A stretch of 64,000 bases of DNA from Ministeria vibrans ATCC 50519 (lineage: Eukaryota > Opisthokonta > Filasterea). Position 1 is the first letter of the stretch. Every line of letters starts with the position of its first letter. Made by a program: the position numbers and the translations under genes. This document shows, one piece after another, positions 46,927-59,800 of this stretch. The stretch lies in the NCBI GenBank assembly GCA_943704425.1, contig CALSCP010001488.1, positions 39,832-103,831 of the forward strand. The letters run 5' to 3'. The notes beneath the pieces are model-generated. The model was not told the DNA's origin, made no database searches, and saw only the letters and a program-made list of their open reading frames with translations.

Positions 46927-49900
46927 TCAACCAACCACGTTTGTCGGACTCCAGTAAAAGGCCCTACGCCAATTGCCAGGAAAAAAAGACCAATCAATGT
47001 TTCGCTCACACTCTCCAACTCACTCACCCTCTCTAACTCTCAAACTCTCAAACTCTCTCCGTGCGTTTTCTTACATAATGGCAATAAGGTAAAATGCGAG
47101 CATTGCAGACCCCTGAAAGTAATTACTTGATCCGTCTTGAAGCACATAATTACTCAAAAACACACTCAGCACTAAACCAAATGAAAAAAAACAGTCGAAT
47201 TAGAACTCTCGGTGTGTCAAAGTCATTGAGACGTACACACTAGAACAATCTGAAGATCATTAAAAATGAGGGGAAAGGACTGAACGCCCGACGAAATGTC
47301 CATGATGGCCCCAATGGCCACGAGAACGGGCATTTGGATGAGGCACACTTGCACCACAATGGAATACCCAATCTCAATGCTAGAGGACCATGGTAGAGCA
47401 AAGTGAGTGACTGACTGACCGACGGAGTGCGTACCTCAATTCAATGTTGTCTTGGAGAGCAAACTGAATCCCGTTGATGATTTCCGCAATGTTAGGCACA
47501 ATCGCAATGATTGTCACTCCTAAAAGAGACGGAGACAAAACAAAATGGCCAGTGAGTACGTGGCAAGACACAAAAACAGCCCAGTGCATGTAATTGTGAG
47601 CGTACCAACAAACTCCTGACCCAAACCAGTTGCTTCCAGAACACCCCCGAGATTATCAACAATAAGCTCAGCAAGAAGGGCCATCGTGACAGAGGCAATA
47701 AGGAGAATGGTGACAGAGAGACCACGACCCCAGAGCGGCGTGGAGTGATGTGGAGCGGAGGAGGAAGACGGGGGATCGAGAGACGCAGTAGGGGGAGGCG
47801 GCGAGGGTTCGTAGATGTATGTGTGGGTCTGAGGTATGTGTGTGTGAGAAAGAGAGATGGGGGGGAAGGATGAGTGACAGTGAGAGTGAGAGGTGAGAGT
47901 GAGAAGAGAGTAAGTGTGTAGATAAGACAGTTCGTGTGTGAGTGCGTCAAAAACAAAAACGGATCGCAAGAAATGTGTTTAAAATTGGTGCGTGAGTGTG
48001 TCAGAAAAAGATAACAAACGAGAGGTTGATGAAAAAACTGACCTTAAGAGTGAAAATGAGACCGATAATATAAGCAATGGGAAGTAAAACACTGACACCA
48101 TAAGTGAGAGGGAGAGTGGAGTCTGTGTAGACCGAATCAGCGCCCAAATGACTCTGAACAAAGTCACAGTTGTCACAGTGAATTGGAGTATCTTGGACGT
48201 TTGCGTCTGCGCTGAAGATAAGCTGGGAGTACTGTTGACGCGCCACTGTGACGTTTTGAGTGCAGAGGTCGCATGTGATGGAGTGCATTCCGTAGATCTA
48301 ATGCATTATATGCAGGGCGTAAGTGTAAGGGTGAGTGTGTACATGTGAATGATTTGACTTTGCTGCGTACCTTTTGGAAGAAGCTTGGAGTGAACGCGCC
48401 AATGATTGAGACAAAAAGGAGAAGAGAGGAGACGCTAGCGGATGCGGCGTTGAAGCGCTGTTTCTTGTGACGGATGCCACCAATGACCATGCCTGAATGA
48501 GCATTTGGGTTAGGGTTATTGACATTATAATTAGAGTTAGGGGGTTATGGTTAGAGCCCGAGCGAAGTCCTTACAGAGTCCGGGGATGAAGAGCATCAGA
48601 CCGAGAAGACTGCCAGTCAGTGATGCTCGAACCAGAGTCAAATAGCTTTTTCTCAAAGACTACAAAAGACAACCAATCAACAACGATCACAATGCACACC
48701 CAAATTCATTACAGTGTAGTAGATGAAGAGCTCAATGACAGAGCCAAAAGTCGCATTGATGACCGCACCAACTGCAAAAGTGGACTGGACAGAAATACAC
48801 TCAATAGCCGCTCCAATGTAGAACGCCACGGGAACCACCGCAACCACCGATAGCTAAAGGCATAGAGAGCGAAAGCGATTAAATAAGTGAGTGGAATGAA
48901 TGAGTGAATAAAATTGAGTGAGTGAGTGCGATTGAGTGAGTGCGATTGAGTGAGTGAATGAAATTGAGTGAAATTGAGTGACTGAGTGCGATTGAGTGAG
49001 AGCAATTGAGTGAGTGCAATTGAGTGAGTGCAATTGAGTGAGTGCGATTGAGTGAGTGCGATTGAGTGAGTGAGTGAGAGGTTCGTTGGGTGCGAGTCAA
49101 GTGACAGTGTACAAAATTGATTAATGAGGTGAGATTGTGAACGATTGATGGATTGATTTTTTATTAAGCTGGTACGTTGAGTAAGTGGATGATTAGAATA
49201 TGAGTAAGACAATGTAATTATATTGAGACAGAGTGAGATAGTAATAAAAATAATAATTATTATTAGAGTAGTGTTTGGATCTTACCGCAAAAATGAGATT
49301 CATATCGTCAATTTTCATTCCAGGAACATATCCAAAGAGAAGAGCACACACAATGAACGGAATGAAGTTAACCAGGCACTTAAAATAAAAGTCAGAGAGT
49401 GAGTCAGGCAGTGAGCAAAGAGTAAGAAAGACAGCGAGTCAGTTTGACAATGAGACAGACCGCGATCGAGAAAGAGAGACTTACGACGTTCATTCCGCCA
49501 ACAGAGTATTTGTAGTAGTATCTGTTGACAGCCTGGTACGTACACACGACAACCTGATGGCCGGGCTGGGGCTCAGTGCCGATGCTACCCACGACCAGTG
49601 ACGTTGGTTGCCTAAACAACTCCCACCAGGTGGTCCATGTCACCTGAGAGAGAATTCGGGTTAAAATTGTTTGCACTAAACACTTGATCAATGCGACTGT
49701 TAACCTTTGACATGGGAATCATCACGACACTCATCCATGTGAGAAACGCCGCAACAATATGGAAAAAGACCAAAATGGGCGCAAAGAACATACACCAGAC
49801 GGCAAAGCCCAACTGTTCAGTATCATCAGGACCCTCGGACGAAGAAGGGACTGAGCGACTCGCAAGATTGAGTGATGTAGCAGTGGTGAGGGGCGCTTCG

Positions 49901-51145
49901 TCGCCGCTGCCACCATTGGTGGATGAGTGGCTCCGTTGCTGCTGGTGTTTCAAGAGAGATTTCTGTTTGAGAGAGAGGGTTGAATGGACTGAGGCGGAGC
50001 GAGAGACGCGTGAGGAGAGCCGAATAGTGTTGTCGGGAGACTCGTGGAGAGACGAGCTGTCATCTTGTGGTTGTTGTTGGGGTGAGGGTGCCACAATGGT
50101 CATTGTGCCGTAGCCAGTACGCACTGTCTGCTGTCGTTCTTGTTGATGCGCAACCACACATGGTTTGCTCGCTCCTTCTCCTTCTCCCTCTCCTTCTTCT
50201 TCTTCTTCTTCTCCTTCTCCTCCTCCTCCTCCTTCCTCCTCCTCCTCCTCTTCATCTTCTCCTCCCATTTCCACCTCTTGATGGCCTTGGTGGCCTCTCA
50301 GCAGCGGTTCGCTCTGGAGCGTGGACGAGTCAATGGTGATACTGCTGCTCGCGCGCTCGCGCGCTGCGCGCCTCGTCTCCCCCACAACGGGTTCGTCGTC
50401 GAGCAACACGACATAGGGCGCTGGTCGTTGCAGAAACTTGCCAAAGGGCCACAGGAAGAAGCCAGCCAGGCGGAAACACAGCTTGGAGTAGTTCCATCCA
50501 ATTATGGAGACGGCGAAAAGACAAGCTGGACAACAATCATAATGAAAATGATAAACAATGCAATAATACAATATTTTAGAGTGATGTTGAAAAAAAGTCA
50601 CATTCTCCTCAACACATCATCATATGCCTACCAAAGAGCACATACACAAAGGAAAGCCACCATCCAACAAACAGAAGGTACGCAATGTTGCCTGAAACAG
50701 CGGAAAGAGTCAAAAATCAATTCAAAAAAAAAAAGACGACAAAGCGGTGACAAAAAATCGACTGAAACGGAACAATGAATTGGCGTTCAAGAGCAGATTC
50801 ACTGTGACGGGGTAGTGCTTACCAACGGTAATGGTGTTGACGAGGGTAAACGACGCAGAGATGGCCTGGCGCGACGGAATGCGCGGTTCGCGGTAGAGGT
50901 CCTGCACAATGGTTGATCTGGGGCGGACGACGGTCAGTCTGCGCGCCACACACCCCCGCACACACACACACGCACGCATACCTTTGACTGAGCTCCCGCT
51001 GCGTCACGTGGCTCTTCCATTTCGAGAAGCCAAAGAGAGTGTTGAGCTGTCGGCGTTTCTCCTCCAAGTCGGCTGGAGGCACTTGCGGGAGCGGCGGCGG
51101 CGGCATCGGCGGCTCAGGGATCTCGTCCATGTCGCCCATACTCAT
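46927..51145 (-). CDS. CAX/VNX1-type cation/H+ exchanger
   Basis: About fifteen exons, the first starting at ATG 51145 and the last at 46927-46963 (ending AFYWSPTNVVG and stop). The cytosolic N-terminus is proline-rich (PEPPMPPPPLPQVPP). The transmembrane part has two inverted exchanger repeats. The first carries FAVGAVINATFGSVIELFIYY (the alpha-1 acidic motif) and the second GQEFVGVTIIAIVPNIAEIING (alpha-2). The VINATFGSVIE form is that of the VNX1/YNL321w branch, low-affinity vacuolar cation/H+ antiporters, rather than plant CAX. Between early spans lies a cytosolic loop with an E/G-rich run (50160-50275) and S/T-rich sequence. A loop between the repeats has paired CDLC and CDNC motifs. The intron near 48900-49080 is a GAGTGAGTGCGATT-type minisatellite. 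Expected to load Ca2+, Na+ or K+ into an acidic organelle. Confidence 0.82.
48900..49080. repeat. Intronic minisatellite, GAGTGAGTGCGATT-type units
   Basis: Imperfect 14-bp units (GAGTGAGTGCRATT with a GAAATT variant) repeat about 11 times inside an intron of the exchanger gene. Confidence 0.8.
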
Positions 51146-51451
51146 TGTGGACCAAAGTAAGACAAAAGGAAGAAAAAATTAAAAATAATTAAACAACTCA
51201 ATGAACTCATTGACAACTGATAACAAGGACATTTCAAACGAATCATAAAGCTCGATTCTCTATTAATAATAATACTAATAATAATATTAATTTTTATTAT
51301 AGTATATTTTTCTTATAATACTATTATTATTTTCTTATACACTTTCACATTATGTCTTCTTCTTCACTTAATTATTCAAAGTCTACGGGCAGCTACGGCA
51401 AAAGTATTGTGCTTCTCTTTTGACATTTCGATTGTTAAATAATTTTCATTT
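51146..51451. other. AT-rich spacer
   Basis: Separates the exchanger start (51145) from the stop of the DCX protein gene, both on the minus strand. ATT-rich with no coding signal; expected to hold the exchanger promoter and the upstream gene's polyadenylation site. Confidence 0.5.
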
Positions 51452-53013
51452 TCACACCCTCCCATAAGTATAAGTCACCGTCGTTGTCGTTGGCATCGAC
51501 GCCGTCGAATAGAACTGGCGCCCACCACCACCGCCACCACCACCACTGGACGCGGCGGCCGACGAGTACGACACGCTTCCACCACCGCCACTCAATCCAT
51601 AGCGTCCCGCTGTCACGGGTCGCACGCTCAACGACGCAACGCCACTCGTTCCCAAAGAAGCGCCCGCCGACGAAGGCCGATCGGTAATGCGCGGCGCAGG
51701 CATGGCCGAGTAGGAGCCTGCGTAAAAGCGCCCGCTCGTGCCACTGCCTCTCCCACTGCGACCACTGCCACTGCGCCGAAACGACCCCGGCTGTTGCAGT
51801 CCCTCACTGGTCCACTGGGCACGCGCACGAATCTGCTCGCGCACAAAACGGTCGTCCATCATGTGGGCACCCGAACTCGCCCAGACTATCTCACCCTTGC
51901 GCGCCACGTCAGCCAGCTCACCGTACGTAAACAGCTCGCGCCCATCCGCAGCAAACACGCGTCGACAGGGCAAGGCCATGCCCACACGACGCGTGCACTC
52001 ACTGAGAAACTCTCCAAAGTCACTCGCATGCACCATCACTGGCTGAATCAGACGGTTGCCCGTCCCATTCTCGCGCACTTGCACTCGCACCGCATTGGGC
52101 AGTACACTGTCGTCCTGCACACCACTACCGCCCTCACGTCGACTTCGCACACACAGCTGCGACACCCGCTCACTCGGCTTGCCAAACACCCGCGCGTGCA
52201 CCCGTCGCTCCGCTTCCTTCAACTCTCCTTCTAAGCGCTCAATGTATGCCCGAATACGCTCCTCCTCCTCCAGCGGAGCCGCACCTGCCCCCGTTCCATC
52301 GCGCATCCGTCGCTCTCCCAGTCGTCGCAACAAGTGCTGCTCACGCTTGATCTTCTCCCGCAGAGTCTGCACCGCCCCACTGCCCGCACCCACACGCAGT
52401 CGCTCGCCACTCGTCACCCACACGTCGACCTCATCACTGCTCCCGCTGTTGCTCCCATCCTCATTACGACCACCACTCTCGCCACTCACAAGCTCACTCA
52501 GCGACTCCACTCGCTCCCCTGTCCGTCGGAACACCAGTTTGGCCGCAATGGGCAATGACAGTGCGCGTGTTGCGTCCGCCAGCAGCTCATCAATGCTATT
52601 CACCGTCACCACCGCACTCTCTCCACCCTCTCCGTTGCGATGCACCCGCACCCTCATGCGCGCCCGGTGGTTGTCTCGCAGTCGCTCCGCAAAGCTCGTT
52701 GGCTCGCCCATCTCCGACTTGATACGTCGGTAGCGCGCCTGTCGCGTCTCCCACTCGCTAGTGCCCACCAGTGGTTCACCACACGTCACGTAGCACAGTT
52801 GATCTCGCTTGAGCCCGTCAAGCGAAAACAGTTCCACTCGCTCCTCATCAAACAGACGCCGCGCCGCCTGCGCGAGCCCTAGCGCAGTCGTCGCCTGAGC
52901 CAAAACCCCCAAAAGCTGATCCGACTGCTTCGATCGACTCTGTCGCTTCTTCGTCACCGTTCCATCGGTATCAGTGGTCGTTACTGTCGCCGTTCGATGC
53001 TGCTGCTGCTGCT

Positions 53014-53058
<45 letters not shown>

Positions 53059-56000
53059 CTGGCGTTAGTGCGCTCCCTTCTCCGCCTTTGTCGGAATACT
53101 CGTACTGATGCACTCGCATCCACGTTTGCACGTCTTCGCGACTCGACGCCGGCGCTCGACGGCTCATCTTGCGCGACACTGGCAGCTTCGACTCGCTGGT
53201 CTTCTGTCCATTAACAGTGCTGTCTGTAGTCGCTGCTGTCATCGCCATCCCTTGTGCATTTCCAGTTCCCGTCTCAGCTTCAGTGGAAGGTGTGGGAGCA
53301 CAAGGCGCAGTGACAGTGACCGCCCGATGACGTTGACCCCAGCGGTCGTGGTGGAGCACTTGCAGACGCGGCACACGTAACGGAGCCAGACGCGCACTGT
53401 TTCGCGACGACTGGGTGTCCTTCATTCGCGGTGCAAACGCCACAAGAAGTCCCTTGAGGCGCGACACTCCCTCGACCCATTCGCTGCTGTTCGCGCCGTG
53501 GACGGGCCACGAGAGGGCCCGACGACTCCACTCGGCCGAGCGTACCTTGGACTTTCGCCAGCCATCGCGCAGCATCCCGTCCGATTCCTCTTGCTTCACC
53601 GCCCATCGCTGTGCCGTTGTTGCGCCGCCATGCCGTCCCTTGCTCCGCTCCTCGATACACAGCTCGTGTGCTGTCGACGCCAATGATCCGCTGTTCAGGT
53701 CCAACAAGTGCTCAACGCCCGTCACCGTGTCGCCACTCGGACTTGCTACACCACGCTCGCGCAACGTCAACAGTTGACCTGCAGCGCCACTCGACTCAAC
53801 CGTCCCATCGCTATGGTAAACCCACCGCTGCAACGCGTCGTCCTCATTCTTCCGTGCCAACACCACACTGCGCCGTTGTCGTGTCGTTCCTTCCTCTTCC
53901 TCCCCACCTCCCTCCTTCTCAAAGTCATTCTCATACCCATCCACCGCCGCATCCTCCTCCTCCGCGTCCTTTCTTTTCTCAGGCACCACAGCGAGCACCA
54001 TCTCCGGCATCAGTGAACTCGCAATATACCCGTCGCGGGTCAACACCCACTGCTGATCGCGTCGCCCAATGCTCTTCGCATTGAGGCCCGTCTCTCCCAC
54101 TACATACTGTGCTCTACCACCCCCATCGCACACCCGCAACAGCGTCTGTCCACGATAGCCCTTCAGTGTAGTATGCGTCTGTCGCAGCTCCTCCATCACC
54201 GGGTCGTACTCGTTGTCCGCTTCCTCTACCTCTTCCTTCTCTTTCCCTTCGTCTTCCTCAACACTCTGCTTTTTCTTTTTGAACTTCTTGCGTTCCCCAA
54301 TTTGCTCTTCAACGCGCGCCAGCTCCTCACTCACGTCAACAACTGTCACCGCGCCCGCCTTCAGCGTCGACAGCGACATGACCGAGCCGCTTGCATCCTG
54401 TCCCTCCGCCACTTGCCCCACCGCCTCGAGCACGACCTCCGGCAGCATGTACTCCTCGCCTTGGCTGCACCAAAGGCTCACAGGCGCTCCGTCGCTCTCA
54501 AAGTGCGCACGGAGCTCAGCGCCACGACAAATCTCACGACCGGTGCCCAAGAAAAAGCGTCGCACCGCCGTCGATACGCGAAGTTTGGCGGTGGCAGTGG
54601 CATACAGCTGGGCCATTTCGAGCTGCTCGTACTCGGCTTGAGACGTGCGCGATCGTTGCGAGGTAGCCACCGAAAAGAAAAGCGACACGGGCTCACGGTG
54701 TGCACCATTAGGGTACAGTCGTACGGGAACCGTCTCGTCCTTGCTGGCGGCCAACTTTTCGTTCTCCAGCAACGGGATGTGACGGCTGCGCCTCCCATCG
54801 CCTCTCCCGCCGTCCCCTCCTCCCCCCTCTGTCGTGTTCTCCTCCTCGGGAATGTAACGGTACAGACGCTGAGCGGCCTCGCGTGCCGACGTAAGTTTCG
54901 TCACACGTGCCTCAGATATTTCCACGTCGGCTGCGTAGCCGGAGCCCAGCGATCGCTTGAGCGACGTAGTGGCGCCATGGAGACGCGCATTGATGCGCTC
55001 CTCAATGTCCATGAGCCAGGCACGCGCGCCGCGCGGCTCAAAGGGCTCGCCGCAGCTGATCCACACGGGACCGCACGCGCGTCCACCGTACGCCAGTAGT
55101 GTTTCGGGTAGTTGGTGCACATCGTTGTCAATGGTCTCGGTCGTGAGTGTTCGCCCTCGCATGTCGTACGCCACCCGTGCCTGTGCACGCAGTCGCCCGG
55201 CAAACTTGGTCTGACACTCGTCCATGAGCAGTGCCAGTGGATCCACACTGTTCACAGCCCCCGCCGCCCAGACAAGTTCAGCACCGCCCTCAGCGCGTCC
55301 GTTCACAAACACAAGAAGACGCTTTGCTTTGTGGCCCTCTAGTCCGCGCGTCTGCTCCGTCATGCGTGCACTTGTCGGTCGTTGACGTGCCGTCAGAATC
55401 ACGCCGTCACGACTCCACTTGGCGCGATTCTGTGTCGCCGTGCGCTCGCCCTCAAACGGATCGATAAACGCCTCGCCACCGCTCACGTAGACAGTCTCGT
55501 CGCGTCCTAGACGCTCTTTGATCCACTTCTCCGTGCCATTGTCGAGTTGCACACAGATGCTCCGACGAATGTCAAACAACTCTTGGCCCTGCTGGTCAAA
55601 GACACGGCGAACTCCACCGCCACCCATGCGCGCACGACACTGCTCCATAAATTCGTTCCACGAACGTGCCGCAATGGGAATGCCCTTGGCAGTGGACGGC
55701 GCTCCGTTGCGCAGCACAAGCAAGCGCACGCCGGCCGCGCGCTCCGTCTCGTACAGCGGGTGTGATCCCACCCGACTACTGGCCGCCGCAATGAGAAGCA
55801 TGCTCTGGCTGTTGCTGCTGCTGTGGTTATAATAGGGCGAGTCGGTGGAGGAGACGGACGAAGCGCGTGAACGTGGACGAGAGGAGCGAGGCCGCCCGCC
55901 CGAGTGGCGACGAAACGCCGACGATGCGGAAAGAGACCGTGATCGCTGACGAGGAGCGCTGGTCTGTGGTCGAGTAGCGTACGCGCTGTGGCCACCCCCT

Positions 56001-56627
56001 TGTGATGCTTCTTGTTGTGGTTGGTGTGAAGCGTGTTTGGGTTGCTCCAGGCGTTTCTTCACCTGCGCAAAAGGTTTGTTGTCAGCACAAGCCAGAAAAG
56101 ATATTCTTATGCGTTACCTCTGCGATGTACTCTCGAACAACGAGCTCTTCAAACAGCCGCTTGTCTTGCTTCAATGGTCCATGCAGCTGTTGCTCTTCTT
56201 CTCCCCCATTGCCGTCGCTCTCAGACGAAGCGGCTATCGCACTGGAGGTTTTTGTTGTGACCGTTGTCGTCGCGACAACCTCAGTTTCACCATCGCCATC
56301 GTCGTGGTCGTCCGATGGTGGATCTTCAATTGGAGTCACAACTCCGTCGCTGTGCTCGGCCTCAGAGGCAGAGGGCGACTCGGACCGAGTCTGTGCAACA
56401 CAGTTTGTTTTAGTCGCGTTGCCATGGTTTCAAAGCGAAAGAAAAAGCGCAACATAAACAGAATCAAAGTGACAACCCTTTCCCGCTGGATAAGGGGACA
56501 CGATTGTGAAGTGTAAAGGGAGAAACAAGATAGTGACCCGAGAGAGAGAGAGGGAAAGCGGTGGTAACAAAATGATATGCTCACTCACCGAATCTGAAAG
56601 GTCAAAATCGCAATCGTCGCCGTCCAT
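51452..56627 (-). CDS. Multi-doublecortin-domain protein with beta-trefoil segment (DCDC1-like)
   Basis: Exons 56589-56627, 56118-56390 and 51452-56062 (phase 0) give 1640 residues. After an acidic start and an S/R-rich linker come at least six doublecortin-like units, each ending in an (I/V)-W/Y-x-(S/T)-x-G-E/A pattern (YVSGGEAF, WISCGEPF, WCSQGEEY, Y-VTCGEPL, WVTSGERL, WASSGAHM) and each beginning with a V-x-V-x-x-N-G strand (VRVHRNGEG, VQVRENGTG). Between units three and four lies a stretch with three Q-x-W motifs (QQWVLTRDG, QRWVYHSDG, QRWAVKQEE), typical of ricin-type beta trefoils. DCX repeats plus a trefoil is the layout of DCDC1. DCX proteins bind microtubules, so an axonemal or cytoskeletal role is likely. 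A polyglutamine run is encoded at about 52999-53057. Confidence 0.8.
52999..53057 (-). repeat. CAG trinucleotide repeat encoding polyglutamine
   Basis: About 20 CAG/CAA codons in the DCX protein. CAA interruptions (TTG on plus at two places) show it is not a pure repeat. Confidence 0.95.
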
Positions 56628-56852
56628 GGTAGCTGTGAGATGTAGAGAACTAAACGAGAGCGAAGCGCTTGGAGAAAAGTAACTGAGAAAATAATAAATT
56701 GAATTGAATTGTATGCTTTTGTAAGCAAGACGATCAATTAGAGTCTTCTCTTCGGAGTTTGGGAATTGTTTGCCCATTGTTTTATGTTTGACTCAGTTTG
56801 AGTATGGCATTCTCTCATTCTCAAAGTTGTAATATTATAATAAAAATTATTA

Positions 56853-59800
56853 TTAATCACTCAATTGTGTCAACAGAGCAACACCTCGCAACACCCACTT
56901 GGACGACTCTTCGCTGCTGGGTAAGGCAATGCTCGTAATAAAATTTGTCGAATGACCCCTAAGAAAATGACACAAAAGAAGAGTCAACGCGAGTTAAGCA
57001 ATCGACACACACAACATTCCTTACGTGGTTGAGAGTGTTCCGCGACGATCAGACGTCTTGTACAACGGACACTCATACACATACGATGCGCCGCCGCCAC
57101 CACCACTACCACTACCACCACCACTATTACTAGCAACAGTAGTAGCACTGCCTTCGCCAGCGGCCGTCTTGCGCACGGGCCGCAACCACACGACGGGCAT
57201 GGCGTCAAACAACTGCTTGGCCAGTGCGTCCCCAAGACGCGCCCGCTCCCGGTCCCACCGCGCCCCTTCCAGGAACAGTCCCCGCACATACACTCCATCC
57301 TCCGGTGCAGTCTCAGGTACACTGTCGCCAAGCACCTCGTAGCTGAACCCAAGTTCGTCAATGGGAATCTGCTGTTTTCGCGCATAATTTTGAAGTGCAC
57401 CTAAAAAAAACCAAACACCATTTAGATCAGTCAATTTTAACAAAATAATTATTGCTGTTTGTTTTTTTTATCACTAACCAGTGAGAAAGCTCTGTGTAAA
57501 GTAAAAACCAGAGATCCAAAAACAAGCGGGTTTCCCATTGTCGATCCAATTCTGAACACAGTGTGATGAGTGTTTTTTTTTGTTTTTGTTCTCCTCCACT
57601 TTTTCTTCTCTTACCTGAAGGAAATTCAAACGCGCAACCAAATCATTCACATAACTGCCTAATGGTTTCAGCGACGGATACGACCGACTGAGCCACATTT
57701 TTGGAACCTAAAAAAATACAGGCAGAAATTATTACATAAACAACAATAACAACGGGAATTACGTTATAATTGTTACCTGGTTGGCCAAAATGCTGACATA
57801 TATAGCCTCGAGCTCCGCATTCATCACCAGTAGTCCTTTGATTGCCTTGCGAAGCTGCTCGAGTGACGTCCGGATTGTCAAAGTCAGTCGGTTGAACCGT
57901 TTGGTTTCCTACATGAACGGCACAGATGAACAACAAACATTCAAAGCGGTTTACAACATAGATTGGTACCTGGACCAGCACAGTGTTCATGCTTTCGTTG
58001 TAGTCGGTCGGGTACTTGCGCAACACCGCCGCAGTGTCGTAGTCCGCTGGCAGTTTCCCCAGCACATCCGACGCCACTCGGTCTACCATCTCATCCGTCG
58101 TCACTGCACTCCCACTCCCACTCGACACCTTTGCTTGCGTCAAAAGTACACTCTCAAACAATACACGCGTCTCCTGTAGGTCCTTGGTAATGTCTGCATT
58201 CGTGTGCATCCCAAACACCTACGCAAAACGAGAAACTTACTTAAAAATTCTGCCTCTTTGTTTCTATCACTCTGCATTTTTTTTCTTTTCTCCCTCTCTC
58301 TCTACTACTTTGTTTCATTCTTTCTCTTCTATCTCTCTTCTCTCTCCTCCCCTCTCCTCTCCTCTCCTCTCTCTCTTTCCCTCACTCAAACTCCTTGCTT
58401 ACTTCCGGTTGCTGCTCCAAAGGAAGTCCTCTAATGTACGCTAGATAGTCATCGTACGATCCTTTGGCCGGTGCAAAGTACGTTCCGCTCTCCGAGAATC
58501 GATACGCATCATCCGACACAATCTCAGTACAGAAAAACTAACAAAATAAAGACGTCAATTTCAATCGTAAGTGTCAAGTTTATATCATACCTTTTTGAGG
58601 ATGGCTCTCAGAGTGCGACGATCCCAGTCGTCGGTGACGCGCCCCCCATAGTTACATTCGCCCACAAGGTAGGAGAGAGCCGGGAGAGGCAGGGAATCGT
58701 ACTCGTTGAGGAACATGTGCAGCTGGCGCACCGAGATGCGCAAGTCCGACTCGTTGAACTCGTAGGGAATGTTCCAGCCGAGCGCAGAGAACTTGCGACG
58801 CTCTTGGACAAGCGCGTGGAAAAAGCACAGACCAAAGAGCATCTTCTCCCACGCGTGATCCTGGCTGCAGCCATTGAAAAAGGCCGGATCGCTCAGCGGG
58901 TCGGTCAGGTACGAGCGCAGTAAATTCGCCTTGAGACCCTTCGGCGGCTCGTTGGTCAGCTTGACGCCATTCTGCAGCACCGACACGGGGAAAGCATCCG
59001 ACGGGTACGACGTCAGCCAAAGACGGAAATCGGGGTGCACCGATTCTGGTCGTAGCTCCTCACACAGTCGCTCAAGGGTCGGCATCCTACCACACAAAAC
59101 AAACGAAATAAAAAAAATTCTTATCATTATTAATTATTATTATTAATTAATAAAATTAATACCATTTGACGGCCAAGTGACAGTTCTGAAGGACCACCCA
59201 GGTGCCCTCCTTGACTGCTTTGACAAGCATCGCCTGCGCAATGGGGCCCTGGCCTTGCCCCAGCGACAGTGTCTGCATGCGCGAGCCGCCAAAGCCCATG
59301 TCGTCGGCAAACTTGAGAAGAGATGCCATGGGATCTGCGCCAGGCGACAGGATAAACACGAGCGGTGCACACGCGTGGCTGTCGGCAAACGACCCCGCAA
59401 GATCAAACGGAGGCGGTTCAACAAAGCGCTGGCCCAAATCACCGGCAACCACCGACACAATGGCAGGCACTGCCTTGTCAGGACGCAAACAGCGTGTCAC
59501 CAGCAGACGCACAATGGGCTCCAGGTCATTCAGCGGTCCCATCGGCAGAGGCATCTCGTGGGGCACTGCAGAATCGTAGACGGCCTTCCACGCGTCTCCT
59601 TGGCTCAAAATATGCTCGCGTAGCCCATCAAATGGCTTCATGTCACTCAGACGGCACAGCTCGTCCCACGCCTTGTCTGGCAGCCACGCAGCGTGCACAT
59701 TCGCATGGACATTGTCCAGAGCCAGTCCTCCCGTCAGCACAAACCGCCAATGCGCGTCACTCAGACGACCCTGCGCCCGACGCAGATTGGCACACAGCAG

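Noticed and set aside
56002..56516. Plus-strand open frames across the 5' part of the DCX gene
   Set aside because: They are antisense to well-supported exons and match no family; the same applies to the other long antisense frames over the EEA1-like, FYCO1-like and dynein coding regions.
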